A stretch of 64,000 nt of DNA from Fictibacillus terranigra (GTDB lineage Bacteria > Bacillota > Bacilli > Bacillales > Fictibacillaceae), in contig NZ_JAUHLN010000003.1 of NCBI RefSeq assembly GCF_030412265.1, positions 62,001 to 126,000 on the forward strand. Direction: 5' to 3'. Positions 34,914-43,242 of this stretch are shown piece by piece (within the stretch, counting starts at the first letter, position 1; the number at the start of each line of letters is the position of its first letter). The translations under genes and the position numbers were made by a program. Under the pieces are notes generated by a model. That model had not been told where the DNA came from. It made no database searches and was given only the letters and a program-made list of their open reading frames with translations.

Positions 34914-36239
34914 ATGAAGGTTACGATTATTGGTGCAGGCAGTGTGGTTTTTGCCAAGCGTTTAATTACAGACATTTTAAGTTTTCCTGAATTGCGGGAT
35001 ACTGTCTTTTCTTTAACCGATATCCATGCCGATCGGCTGCAAACCGCAGAAAAAATGACACAATCCATCATCGCCCAGTTCGGAAACAATGCCCGGGTGG
35101 AAGCTCACATCGATCGAAAACAGGCACTGGTCAATGCTGATTATGTACTGAACTTAATCCAAGTGGGGATGCATGAGGCTACATTGGTTGATTTCGAAAT
35201 TCCAAAACGATATGGCTTAAAACAAACCATTGCCGACACACTTGGAGTTGGAGGGGTATTCCGTGCATTACGGACCATCCCGGTTCTCATCGATATCTGC
35301 AGAGATATGGAAGAAGTTTGTCCAGAGGCGTATTTGCTGAACTATACCAATCCGATGGCCATGCTCATGCTGGCCATCCAGAAAGCTTCTCCCATTAAAT
35401 CTGTTGGTTTATGCCATAGTGTTCAAAACACAGCAGATGAGTTGTCCTCTTACTTAAACATTCCAGTGGAAGAACTGGAATACAAAGTTGCGGGCATCAA
35501 TCATATGGCCTGGTTCTTGGAGTTAAAAAGATATGGCCAAGATCTTTATCCTTCGCTCTTTGAAGCTATGAAAGACCCAAGCATTTATGCCAAAGATAAA
35601 GTCCGTTTTGAAATGATGAAAAGATTAAATTTCTTTATCACAGAATCCAGTGAACATATGTCTGAATACACACCATATTTTATCAAACGGGATCAGTTAA
35701 TCCGAGACTTCGATATTCCGATTGATGAATATGTGAGGAGAAGCGAAGCCAATTTAAATCAATTTGCCAAAACACAAAAGATGATTGACCAAGGACAGAC
35801 CTTTCCGATGGAAAAAAGCCATGAATTTGGTGCTCCCATCATTCATTCTCTCGAAACAGGGGTCAATCGAGAGATCTGGGGAAATGTACTAAACACACAC
35901 CTTATCACAAATCTGCCGACAAATTCCTGTGTGGAAGTACCTTGCCTGGTGAATAAACGAGGGATTCAGCCTATCCATGTTGGCGTGCTTCCACCCCATC
36001 TGGCTGCGATGAACATGACCAACATCAATGTTCAGCAACTGGTCGTTGAAGCTGTACTTACAAACAATGTAGACTATGTATATCAAGCGGTCATGCTCGA
36101 TCCCCACACTTCCTCTGTCCTAACACTGGATGAAATATGGAACATGACGAAAGAACTGTTGGAAGCCCATGCAGATTACTTACCTGCGTTTACTAAAGGG
36201 AGACACTTAAGCTATCAACGCAAAACAGCAACTTTATAA
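34914..36239 (+). CDS. melA: Family 4 alpha-galactosidase (NAD+/Mn2+-dependent)
   Basis: 441 residues. GH4 features: dinucleotide fold at the start (KVTIIGAGSVVFAKRLITDI), LLNYTNPMAM, metal Cys/His in GLCHSVQ and VAGINHMAWFLEL. These enzymes hydrolyse alpha-galactosides by transient oxidation at C3, using NAD+ and Mn2+. The start is taken at the second of two adjacent ATGs (34914), six bases after GGAGGG. Last gene of the mel operon. Confidence 0.88.
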   Translation: MKVTIIGAGSVVFAKRLITDILSFPELRDTVFSLTDIHADRLQTAEKMTQSIIAQFGNNARVEAHIDRKQALVNADYVLNLIQVGMHEATLVDFEIPKRYGLKQTIADTLGVGGVFRALRTIPVLIDICRDMEEVCPEAYLLNYTNPMAMLMLAIQKASPIKSVGLCHSVQNTADELSSYLNIPVEELEYKVAGINHMAWFLELKRYGQDLYPSLFEAMKDPSIYAKDKVRFEMMKRLNFFITESSEHMSEYTPYFIKRDQLIRDFDIPIDEYVRRSEANLNQFAKTQKMIDQGQTFPMEKSHEFGAPIIHSLETGVNREIWGNVLNTHLITNLPTNSCVEVPCLVNKRGIQPIHVGVLPPHLAAMNMTNINVQQLVVEAVLTNNVDYVYQAVMLDPHTSSVLTLDEIWNMTKELLEAHADYLPAFTKGRHLSYQRKTATL

Positions 36240-36247
36240 ATGTAAAA

Positions 36248-36277
36248 AGCTAAGGATACTAATCCTTAGCTTTTTTA
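36248..36277 (+). terminator. Terminator of the mel operon
   Basis: AGCTAAGGAT (36248-36257) pairs with ATCCTTAGCT (36262-36271), loop ACTA, then a T-run. Confidence 0.9.
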
Positions 36278-36349
36278 TTGCTTCTCCCCTGTACCTGTAA
36301 TGACGTAAGGTTGAAGACCATTTTGCCGGCATTAGCGTGGCGGAATTCG

Positions 36350-36400
36350 ATTAAAACCTCAGGGGCTGGACCTGGCCACCTAAGCTTGTGGCCGGAGGTT
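36350..36400 (-). terminator. Compound hairpin behind the racemase gene
   Basis: AACCTC (36355-36360) pairs with GAGGTT (36395-36400), enclosing GGCCAC/GTGGCC with an 8-base loop. On the minus strand TTTTAATC follows. Plausible terminator. Confidence 0.45.
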
Positions 36401-37094
36401 ATTCATCTAATGCCTTTTTAACCGATTCAATAGCATGGATCAATGTTGTATCAAATAATGGTACTTCGGAATCCTCTCGTTTAACTAATAATCCAATTTC
36501 CGTACAACCGAGTATGATGCCTTCAGCTCCGTTATCAACCAGGCTTTGGATGACCTTTTTGTAATAATCCTTTGATGCCTTCCTAATCTTACCAATACAT
36601 AGCTCTTCATATATGATTTTATTTACGGCGTCTCTATCCTCTTTACTGGGTACTAAAACCTCAATACCATAAGATTCTATCCGTGATTTATAAAAGTCTT
36701 TCTCCATCGTATATTTAGTGCCGAGCAATCCGATCTTCTTTATCTTTGCCTGTTGAATTTGATTTGCTGTTGCATCAGCAATATGTAATACGGGCACACT
36801 GATTTTTCTCTCAATATCCTTTATGACTTTGTGCATTGTATTTGTACAAAGTACGATAAAATCGGCGCCTCCCTTTTCCAGTGACTGTGCGACATCGCCT
36901 AATAATGTACCAGCTCTTTGCCAATCACCTGCTGCTTGATAACGTTCCATCTCCTCAAAATCAATGCTGTATAAAATGCACTTTGCGGAATGCAGCCCGC
37001 CTAATTTATTTTTTACGTCTTCGTTTATGATGCGGTAATATTCAATCGAAGATTCCCAGCTCATCCCGCCGATCAAACCGATCGTTTTCATCAT
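36399..37094 (-). CDS. Aspartate/glutamate racemase family protein (RacX/RacD type)
   Basis: 231 residues. The two catalytic cysteines of PLP-independent racemases are present: FIVLCTNTMHK and GIILGCTEIGLL, with GLIGGMSWESSIEYY at the N-terminus. It interconverts L- and D-amino acids in the cytoplasm. RBS GGAGGG; two ATGs in a row, the start could be 37094 or 37091. Upstream lies the stump of an acetyltransferase gene, so it once was the second gene of a pair. Confidence 0.88.
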   Translation of the reverse strand: MMKTIGLIGGMSWESSIEYYRIINEDVKNKLGGLHSAKCILYSIDFEEMERYQAAGDWQRAGTLLGDVAQSLEKGGADFIVLCTNTMHKVIKDIERKISVPVLHIADATANQIQQAKIKKIGLLGTKYTMEKDFYKSRIESYGIEVLVPSKEDRDAVNKIIYEELCIGKIRKASKDYYKKVIQSLVDNGAEGIILGCTEIGLLVKREDSEVPLFDTTLIHAIESVKKALDE

Positions 37095-37113
37095 TGCCCT
37101 CCTTCAAAAATGT

Positions 37114-37275
37114 TCATTGAACTTCATTAAGACGGTTACTAAGCAGACCTTTTACCTCCTGCCATTCATTATCAACAATACTGTAAATAGCCGTATTTCT
37201 TACCGTACCTTCTGATAATATCCGTTCATTTCATAGTCCCCCTTCATACTTGCCGCCGATTTTACTAAGTGTTTT
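37114..37275 (-). pseudogene. C-terminal stump of a GNAT-family acetyltransferase
   Basis: In one minus frame: KIGGKYEGGL, an in-frame TGA, then NERILSEGTVRNTAIYSIVD and NEWQEVKGLLSNRL before a stop at 37114-37116. This is the typical end of RimJ/YkkB-like acetyltransferases. The rest of the gene is absent upstream. Confidence 0.65.
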
Positions 37276-37506
37276 CTAGATCGTATGCCTCCCTTGTTCA
37301 GTCTCTTTTTTTGCTTAATTGAGTATAAAAACTTATTTCTGTAACTCTTCATCTGTTAGGCTTTATGGTCTATTCGACCATTACCCTGATGAATCCACCG
37401 TTAGTAAGTAAGCAAAAGAAAATACCCTCGCTTTAATGCATTGTGAATTCGCCAGTAGTATACACTGATTGTTTCAAACTTTTTTACCATAACCCAAGAA
37501 GAGGGA

Positions 37507-37564
37507 TTGTATCTAATTATATTTAATGATAATATACTACTTAAAATAGAAATAGTATAACACA
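37507..37564 (+). promoter_or_regulatory. Promoter of ppsR-ppdK with CcpN-like box
   Basis: TTGTAT (37507-37512), 17-base spacer, TAATAT (37530-37535). Just downstream AGTATAACACA (37554-37564) fits the reverse complement of the CcpN consensus TRTGHYATAYW as I remember it. AATAGTATAAC occurs at 37551-37561 and again at 37584-37594. The rest of the 37280-37682 gap holds nothing I can name. Confidence 0.5.
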
Positions 37565-37682
37565 TATGCCCTAAAATAAGATGAATAGTATAACTAAATC
37601 AATTGAATAATGTGAAAAAGTGTATCTATATTCATTAAGTTCACTCGCATGTAGTAATTACAAGAGAATAGGAGATCAGGAT

Positions 37683-38504
37683 GTGAATAAGAAGAAATTT
37701 GTCTATGTAGTATCTGACTCGGTCGGTGAAACAGCTGAGTTGATGGTAAAAGCAGTTGCTTCTCAATTTACTGGGGAAGATATTGAAATCCAAAATTTTT
37801 CCTATGTAGAGGATACCAAAGATCTGAATAATGTCATTGCTGTTTCAAAGTATAGTGATGGCATCATTGCCTACACGATTGTCATTCCATCTTTAAAGAA
37901 ATATCTGGATCAAAAAGCCTGTGAAGAAGGGATTATCGCAATTGATTTAATGAGTCCACTTATGACTGCATTTAGTCAGAAGTTTAATAAAGAACCTAAA
38001 GGCCAACCGGGGTTAATGAGGAAATTGGATGATAACTATTTCCGAAGGGTTGAAGCGATTGAGTTCGCCGTAAAATATGATGATGGACAAGAGGTTCAGG
38101 GGATTACACGTGCAGATATTGTATTAATAGGAGTTTCTAGAACATCGAAGACCCCCCTTTCTATGTATTTGGCCAATAAGAAGTTTAAGGTGGCAAATGT
38201 ACCTTTAGTACCTGAAATAGAACCTCCTGAAGAGCTTTTTGATATTCCAAGAAACAGATGCGTAGGTTTAGTAATCACACCGGACAAACTGAATGAAATC
38301 AGAAAGGAACGATTAAAGAATTTAGGGTTAGCCACTCAAGCAAATTATGCGAATTTAGATCGAATTCTTGAGGAATTAGATTATGCTGAGAACATTATGA
38401 AACGCATCGGCTGCCCGGTTATTAATGTCTCCAATAAAGCGGTTGAAGAGACCGCTGATTCCATATTAGCCATATTAAAAAAAGAGAGGAGTTTGTTGAT
38501 ATGA
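37683..38504 (+). CDS. ppsR: Pyruvate, phosphate dikinase regulatory protein
   Basis: 273 residues (DUF299 family). N-terminal VYVVSDSVGETAELMVKAVA and P-loop IGVSRTSKTPLSMYLAN are diagnostic. It switches PPDK off by ADP-dependent phosphorylation of an active-site Thr and on by pyrophosphate-forming dephosphorylation. GTG start at 37683, eight bases after AGGAG; the frame is open further up to 37620 without an RBS. It overlaps ppdK by four bases (ATGA). B. subtilis YqfL is the homologue. Confidence 0.93.
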   Translation: MNKKKFVYVVSDSVGETAELMVKAVASQFTGEDIEIQNFSYVEDTKDLNNVIAVSKYSDGIIAYTIVIPSLKKYLDQKACEEGIIAIDLMSPLMTAFSQKFNKEPKGQPGLMRKLDDNYFRRVEAIEFAVKYDDGQEVQGITRADIVLIGVSRTSKTPLSMYLANKKFKVANVPLVPEIEPPEELFDIPRNRCVGLVITPDKLNEIRKERLKNLGLATQANYANLDRILEELDYAENIMKRIGCPVINVSNKAVEETADSILAILKKERSLLI

Positions 38505-41185
38505 CGGCTAGATTTGTTTATATGTTTGATGAGGGAAACAGCGAATTAAAGGAACTTTTAGGAGGTAAAGGAGCAAACCTGGCCGAAATGACAAAAATCG
38601 GGTTACCTGTCCCTTATGGTTTTACTATTTCCACTGAGGCTTGCAAATCTTATTATGATGGCAGGAAATCTATTTCTGCAGAGGTCAAATTTCAAATATT
38701 GGAAGCCCTTGGTAAACTTGAAGAAAAAACAGGAAAAAAGCTTGGAGACCCTTCAAACCCACTGCTCGTTTCTGTCCGTTCCGGTGCAGTACATTCCATG
38801 CCAGGAATGATGGATACCGTATTAAACCTTGGAATGAATGATGACACTGTGGAAGGATTGGCCAAACTAACAGATAATCCGCGTTTTGCATATGACTCAT
38901 ATCGAAGATTCATTCAAATGTTCAGTGATGTTGTCCTCAACGTGGACAGTTTTTACTTTGAGCAGCTATTAGAGGAAACGAGGGAAAAAAAGGGATATAC
39001 TTCAGATCCCCAAATGGCAACAGAAGATTGGCGGGAAGTGATCAAAGGATATAAAGAGATTGTTATGAAGCATGCTGGAAGAACTTTTCCTCAGGATCCA
39101 AAGGAACAATTATTCCTGTCCATCAATGCAGTTTTTGATTCCTGGAATAATCAACGTGCGATTGTATACCGCCGTCTTCAAAAAATTCCTGGCCACCTAG
39201 GAACAGCAGTTAATATCCAAAGCATGGTTTTTGGAAATATGAGTAACGATTCTGGTACTGGCGTTGCCTTTACACGCAACCCGTCTACAGGAGAAGCTAA
39301 GCTTTATGGTGAATATTTGATCAATGCACAGGGAGAAGACGTTGTTGCTGGAATTCGTACCCCTCAACCCATTGCGACACTTCAATATGAAATGCCAGAA
39401 GTATATCAGCAGTTTGTGGATACATGTCAATTGCTTGAAAAGCACTATCAAGACATGCAGGACATTGAGTTCACGGTAGAGCGTGGTGAGCTATTTATTC
39501 TTCAGACGCGGATGGGTAAAAGAACTGCTCAAGCAGCCATTAGAATAGCAGTTGAACTAGTAGAAGAACAGATTATCAATAAGAAAGAAGCCATCTTACG
39601 TGTAGATCCCGACCAGCTTGATCAGCTACTGCATCGTCGAATTGATGATTCCTATGAAAGAAAACAGATTGCTAAAGGGCTGCCTGCCTCTCCCGGGGCA
39701 GCAACAGGAGAAGTCGTATTTAATGCGGATGAAGCAGAGAGATTAGCAAAGGATGGCAAAAAAATCATTCTTGTACGCACAGAAACTACACCTGATGATA
39801 TTCATGGTATTGTTGCCGCCCAGGCGGTTATCACTAGCCGTGGAGGAATGACAAGCCACGCGGCAGTTGTCGCAAGAGGCATGGGAAAAGCTTGTATCTG
39901 TGGCTGTGAAGCAATAAAAATTGATTTAAAATCAAAGCGGTTTAAAGTAGGAAATACGGTTGTTAACCAGGGTGAAATGATTACGATAGATGGCTCCACT
40001 GGTGAAATCATGTTAGGGGAAATTCCAATGATCGATCCACAGCTTTCAGACCAGTTCCAAGTGTTGCTTACTTGGGCAGATGAGGAACGAAAACTTGGTG
40101 TAAGAGCAAATGCTGACAATCCGGAGGACGCCAAAAAAGCGATTGAATTTGGAGCCGGGGGAATTGGACTGTGCCGTACAGAACATATGTTTATGGACAT
40201 CAATCGAATCCCTACTGTTCGGGATATGATTCTGGCTGAAACATACGAGCAGCGTGAAGAGGCTCTTAATAAACTATTACCAATGCAACAAAAAGATTTT
40301 GAAGGAATTTTTGAAGCCATGGAAGGTCACCCTGTAACTATTCGTTTATTAGATCCCCCTCTTCACGAGTTCTTGCCAAATAAGGAAGAACTGCTGGTCG
40401 AAGTGACAAGGCTTCGGATGAAAAACGCATCTTCTAAAGAATTAAAGGAGAAGGAGCTTCTTCTGAGAAAAGTACGTCAATTGGATGAATTCAATCCTAT
40501 GTTAGGGCACCGCGGCTGCAGAATGGGCATGATATATCCAGAAATTTATGTGATGCAGGCAAAAGCGATCTTTTATGCGATCAATGCAGTCATGCAAAAA
40601 GGAATTGGCGTAAAACCAGAGATCATGATTCCTTTAGTTGGGCATGTTAATGAGTTAAAAGAAATGCGTCAACTAGTCATTAATGCCGGGCGGCAAGTTC
40701 AAGAAGAAACAGGCCTCGAATACGATTACCTTATAGGTACGATGGTTGAAGTTCCACGAGCAGCTCTAACAGCTGACCAAATTGCGCACGAGGCAGACTT
40801 TTTTTCCTTTGGAACAAATGATTTAACTCAAACTACGTTTGGATATAGTCGTGATGACGCAGAGGGTAAGTTCCTTCAGGCATATATCGAAAACAAAATT
40901 CTGCCGGAAAATCCATTCGCTTCTCTTGACCAAGAAGGCGTAGGTAAACTTGTAGAAACTGGCGTAAAACTTGGTAGAGAAACAAAGCCGGGGTTAAAAA
41001 CAGGAATTTGTGGTGAACATGGAGGAGAAAAAAGCTCGATCCAATTCTTCCATGATGCAGGTTTAGATTACGTAAGCTGCTCACCATATCGAGTGCCTCT
41101 TGCTCGCCTAGCAGCAGCTCAGGCTAATATTAAAAATGAACAAATACAGCGTGTATATGAACGTCAATCCATCCAGATGACCTAA
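38501..41185 (+). CDS. ppdK: Pyruvate, phosphate dikinase
   Basis: 894 residues, the normal length. An N-terminal ATP-grasp domain (GGKGANLAEMTKIGLPVPYG) is followed by the swivelling domain with catalytic His in SRGGMTSHAAVVARGMGKAC, whose Thr is the target of PpsR, and a PEP/pyruvate barrel with GLCRTEHMF and Cys in KTGICGEHGGE. It converts pyruvate, ATP and phosphate reversibly to PEP, AMP and pyrophosphate. Next to glycolate and malate genes it likely serves gluconeogenesis from C2 and C4 acids. Confidence 0.96.
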   Translation: MTARFVYMFDEGNSELKELLGGKGANLAEMTKIGLPVPYGFTISTEACKSYYDGRKSISAEVKFQILEALGKLEEKTGKKLGDPSNPLLVSVRSGAVHSMPGMMDTVLNLGMNDDTVEGLAKLTDNPRFAYDSYRRFIQMFSDVVLNVDSFYFEQLLEETREKKGYTSDPQMATEDWREVIKGYKEIVMKHAGRTFPQDPKEQLFLSINAVFDSWNNQRAIVYRRLQKIPGHLGTAVNIQSMVFGNMSNDSGTGVAFTRNPSTGEAKLYGEYLINAQGEDVVAGIRTPQPIATLQYEMPEVYQQFVDTCQLLEKHYQDMQDIEFTVERGELFILQTRMGKRTAQAAIRIAVELVEEQIINKKEAILRVDPDQLDQLLHRRIDDSYERKQIAKGLPASPGAATGEVVFNADEAERLAKDGKKIILVRTETTPDDIHGIVAAQAVITSRGGMTSHAAVVARGMGKACICGCEAIKIDLKSKRFKVGNTVVNQGEMITIDGSTGEIMLGEIPMIDPQLSDQFQVLLTWADEERKLGVRANADNPEDAKKAIEFGAGGIGLCRTEHMFMDINRIPTVRDMILAETYEQREEALNKLLPMQQKDFEGIFEAMEGHPVTIRLLDPPLHEFLPNKEELLVEVTRLRMKNASSKELKEKELLLRKVRQLDEFNPMLGHRGCRMGMIYPEIYVMQAKAIFYAINAVMQKGIGVKPEIMIPLVGHVNELKEMRQLVINAGRQVQEETGLEYDYLIGTMVEVPRAALTADQIAHEADFFSFGTNDLTQTTFGYSRDDAEGKFLQAYIENKILPENPFASLDQEGVGKLVETGVKLGRETKPGLKTGICGEHGGEKSSIQFFHDAGLDYVSCSPYRVPLARLAAAQANIKNEQIQRVYERQSIQMT

Positions 41186-41189
41186 ATTT

Positions 41190-41217
41190 AAAAGCAGCCA
41201 AACGGCTGCTTTTCTTT
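41190..41217 (+). terminator. Terminator of ppsR-ppdK
   Basis: AAAAGCAGCC, loop AAAC, GGCTGCTTTT, then CTTT. Confidence 0.85.
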
Positions 41218-41232
41218 GCTGTTATTGGAAAC

Positions 41233-41285
41233 TTACGTTCAAGAATCTCCATCCCAGCTTTTGAAGGTGATTAAAGGATCAGATT
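41233..41285 (-). pseudogene. Fragment of a second IclR-family gene
   Basis: About 47 bases closely repeat 41899-41945 inside the intact IclR gene (shared TTACGTTCAAGAATCTCCAT, then TTTGAAGGT). The minus-strand translation PSKAGMEILERK parallels PSNAVMEILERK. A stop and frame changes surround it. Confidence 0.6.
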
Positions 41286-41333
41286 TCTGCCATTCTTACG
41301 ATCGTAACCACGAACCCCGGCTGTCTCCTGCAG

Positions 41334-41495
41334 ATGCAGCTCGGGATCAAAAGAGAGGGCCTGGAGGATTCAGTAAGAGCTGTTCATCCTATTGATTTGT
41401 TGATGGAAGCAAGGCCGGTATTTAAAAGAGAAACAAATGGGCAAATAAGCGCATTACCCTTTGAAGGGCAAGCTTATGAGCTGATGAACGAATAG
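41334..41495 (+). pseudogene. C-terminal remnant of an unrecognised protein
   Basis: 53 codons reading LGIKREGLEDSVRAVHPIDL, then EARPVFKRETNG and a stop. It reads like the end of a conserved enzyme, but I cannot name it. No RBS precedes it, and it lies between other debris in a gap of about 400 bases. Confidence 0.3.
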
Positions 41496-41516
41496 TATAA
41501 CGATAAAGACAACCAA

Positions 41517-41548
41517 CCAAAAAACGCTCACCTTCTGGGTTGAGCGTT
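41517..41548 (-). terminator. Terminator of the IclR gene
   Basis: AACGCTCA (41523-41530) pairs with TGAGCGTT (41541-41548); on the minus strand TTTTTTGG follows. Confidence 0.8.
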
Positions 41549-41611
41549 TCTTGGTGGTCGCTGTCTCTTTCATGAAATATGTTTAAGGAGAGGAATTTCA
41601 AATGTTTCCTG

Positions 41612-42367
41612 TTAAGGAGCCTTATATCCAAGCCGCGCAGAAATTTGCAGCCCAATCTGCTGCATCCGTGGCTTAAGTAGCTCAAGCCGCTCACTTGTCA
41701 TACGGATCGTTGGTCCTGAGATACTGATGGCGGCAATGACTTTTCCTAAATGGTCAAAGATAGGTACAGCTATACAAGTAATTCCATGTTCATTTTCTTC
41801 TAAATCGAGTGCATAGCCTTTTTGTTTCACTTCCATCAATTCTTGAAGGAAATCCTCTTTATTTGTAATGGTTTTGTTGGTATGCATAGGCATTCCTTTA
41901 CGTTCAAGAATCTCCATAACAGCATTTGAAGGTAAATATGAAAGGATTGCTTTTCCCACTGACGTACAATGCATGGGAGCACGTTTTCCAACTTTCGAAT
42001 GCATTCTTAATGTTTCATTACCATCTAATTTTTCGATATAGACGACTTCACCTTGATCATAGACGACAAGATGAACGACCTCATTGGTTTCATCTTCCAG
42101 CTCCTGCAAATAGGGTTTGGCCTCCGCTCTCAGGTCGATCGACTCAAGCAGCTTTGAACTCACCTCTAAGAATTTGTAACCAAGTTTATATCGCCCTGTT
42201 TCTTCATCTTGTTCGATATAGCCGTACAACACTAAAGTGGACAGGATTCGATAGACAGAGCTTTTATTAATATCCATTTGTTTGGATATTTCCGTAACCC
42301 CTAGACCGCCCTTTTTTAAACTTACTAGAGTAATAATATCTAATGCCCGGCTGACGGACTTGACCAT
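41612..42367 (-). CDS. IclR-family transcriptional regulator
   Basis: 251 residues. An N-terminal winged helix (MVKSVSRALDIITLVSLKKG, GVTEISKQMDINKSSVYRIL) precedes an IclR effector domain (APMHCTSVGKAILSYLPS, GITCIAVPIFDHLGKVIAAI). The ATG at 42367 follows AAAGGG; a TTG at 42382 behind GAGGTGAGGGG is an alternative start. It lies at the end of the glycolate/malate block and is its obvious local regulator; ligands of the family are often keto acids such as glyoxylate. Confidence 0.9.
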   Translation of the reverse strand: MVKSVSRALDIITLVSLKKGGLGVTEISKQMDINKSSVYRILSTLVLYGYIEQDEETGRYKLGYKFLEVSSKLLESIDLRAEAKPYLQELEDETNEVVHLVVYDQGEVVYIEKLDGNETLRMHSKVGKRAPMHCTSVGKAILSYLPSNAVMEILERKGMPMHTNKTITNKEDFLQELMEVKQKGYALDLEENEHGITCIAVPIFDHLGKVIAAISISGPTIRMTSERLELLKPRMQQIGLQISARLGYKAP

Positions 42368-42449
42368 ATTGTCCCTTTCCAAAACCCCTCACCTCATCTG
42401 TATATATAAGAAAATTATAGCATATCTGCCGCCGGGCCTTTGACGTACC

Positions 42450-43229
42450 TTAAGCGTTGATGCTCTCTCTTGCTGCAACAAAAGTGTTTCGAAGCTTCCC
42501 AATCTCCTGTATTTCGCATTCGATCACATCGCCTGCTTCCACTAGCTCTGCTCCGACAGGGCTGCCCGTTAAGATGACGTCTCCCGGTTTTAGCGTCATC
42601 ACACGGGTAAGATAGGAGACCATTTTCCGGATAGGGATGATCATTAATTCCGTTGAACTGTTTTGTTTTTCAACATCGTTCAGTTTTGCTGTCACTTCAA
42701 CGGGAAAAGGATCCAGCTCTGTTTCAATTACAGGGCCTAATGGAGTAAAAGTGTCGAACGATTTGCCAATGGTCCAATGGCCGTCTTGATGAAAATATTG
42801 GGGAGCGGTTACATCATTTCCGATCGTATAGCCGAAAACATAATGTAACACCTCTTCTTCCGGAACATTTTTCGCCTCTTTTCCGATAACAATCGCAAGC
42901 TCAGATTCGAACTTTACTCGATCAAGAGTATCTGGTATTACTATTTCTTCTTCTGGACCAATAACCGATGATGTCGGTTTGAAGAAAAATACCGGAATCT
43001 CAGGCAGATCGCGTGGCAGTTCGTCAACGTTTGAAACGTAGTTGGCTCCGATTCCAATGATTTGATTAGGCTCCAGCGGAGAAAGAAGTTTTACTTCCGT
43101 CCAAGAAAACGTTTTTCCTGTATATTCCCATTCTCCAAACATATCCCCCTTAATTTCCCGAATGATATTATCGTCTGTGATCACACCGTTGTATACGGAA
43201 GATTGAACCGTAAATCGACTAAATTTCAT
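42450..43229 (-). CDS. Fumarylacetoacetate hydrolase (FAH) superfamily protein
   Basis: 259 residues. Metal-site residues are seen in VKFESELAIVIGKEAKNVP and GYTIGNDVTAPQYFHQDGHW, with VILTGSPVGAELVEAGD near the end. Members act as hydrolases, hydratases or oxaloacetate decarboxylases/tautomerases (FAHD1-like). Given the malic enzyme next to it, acting on oxaloacetate is a reasonable guess. RBS AGGAG; 13 bases after the malic enzyme gene. Confidence 0.88.
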   Translation of the reverse strand: MKFSRFTVQSSVYNGVITDDNIIREIKGDMFGEWEYTGKTFSWTEVKLLSPLEPNQIIGIGANYVSNVDELPRDLPEIPVFFFKPTSSVIGPEEEIVIPDTLDRVKFESELAIVIGKEAKNVPEEEVLHYVFGYTIGNDVTAPQYFHQDGHWTIGKSFDTFTPLGPVIETELDPFPVEVTAKLNDVEKQNSSTELMIIPIRKMVSYLTRVMTLKPGDVILTGSPVGAELVEAGDVIECEIQEIGKLRNTFVAARESINA

Positions 43230-43242
43230 CCTGACACTCCTC

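Noticed and set aside
37095-37682. T-box or riboswitch in the gap before ppsR
   Set aside because: No T-box sequence, anti-terminator or conserved aptamer core found; the gap holds a GNAT remnant, a promoter and a CcpN-like box.
39802-40320. 172-codon minus-strand frame opposite ppdK
   Set aside because: Mirror of conserved ppdK codons; Ser/Ile-rich low-information protein without start signals.
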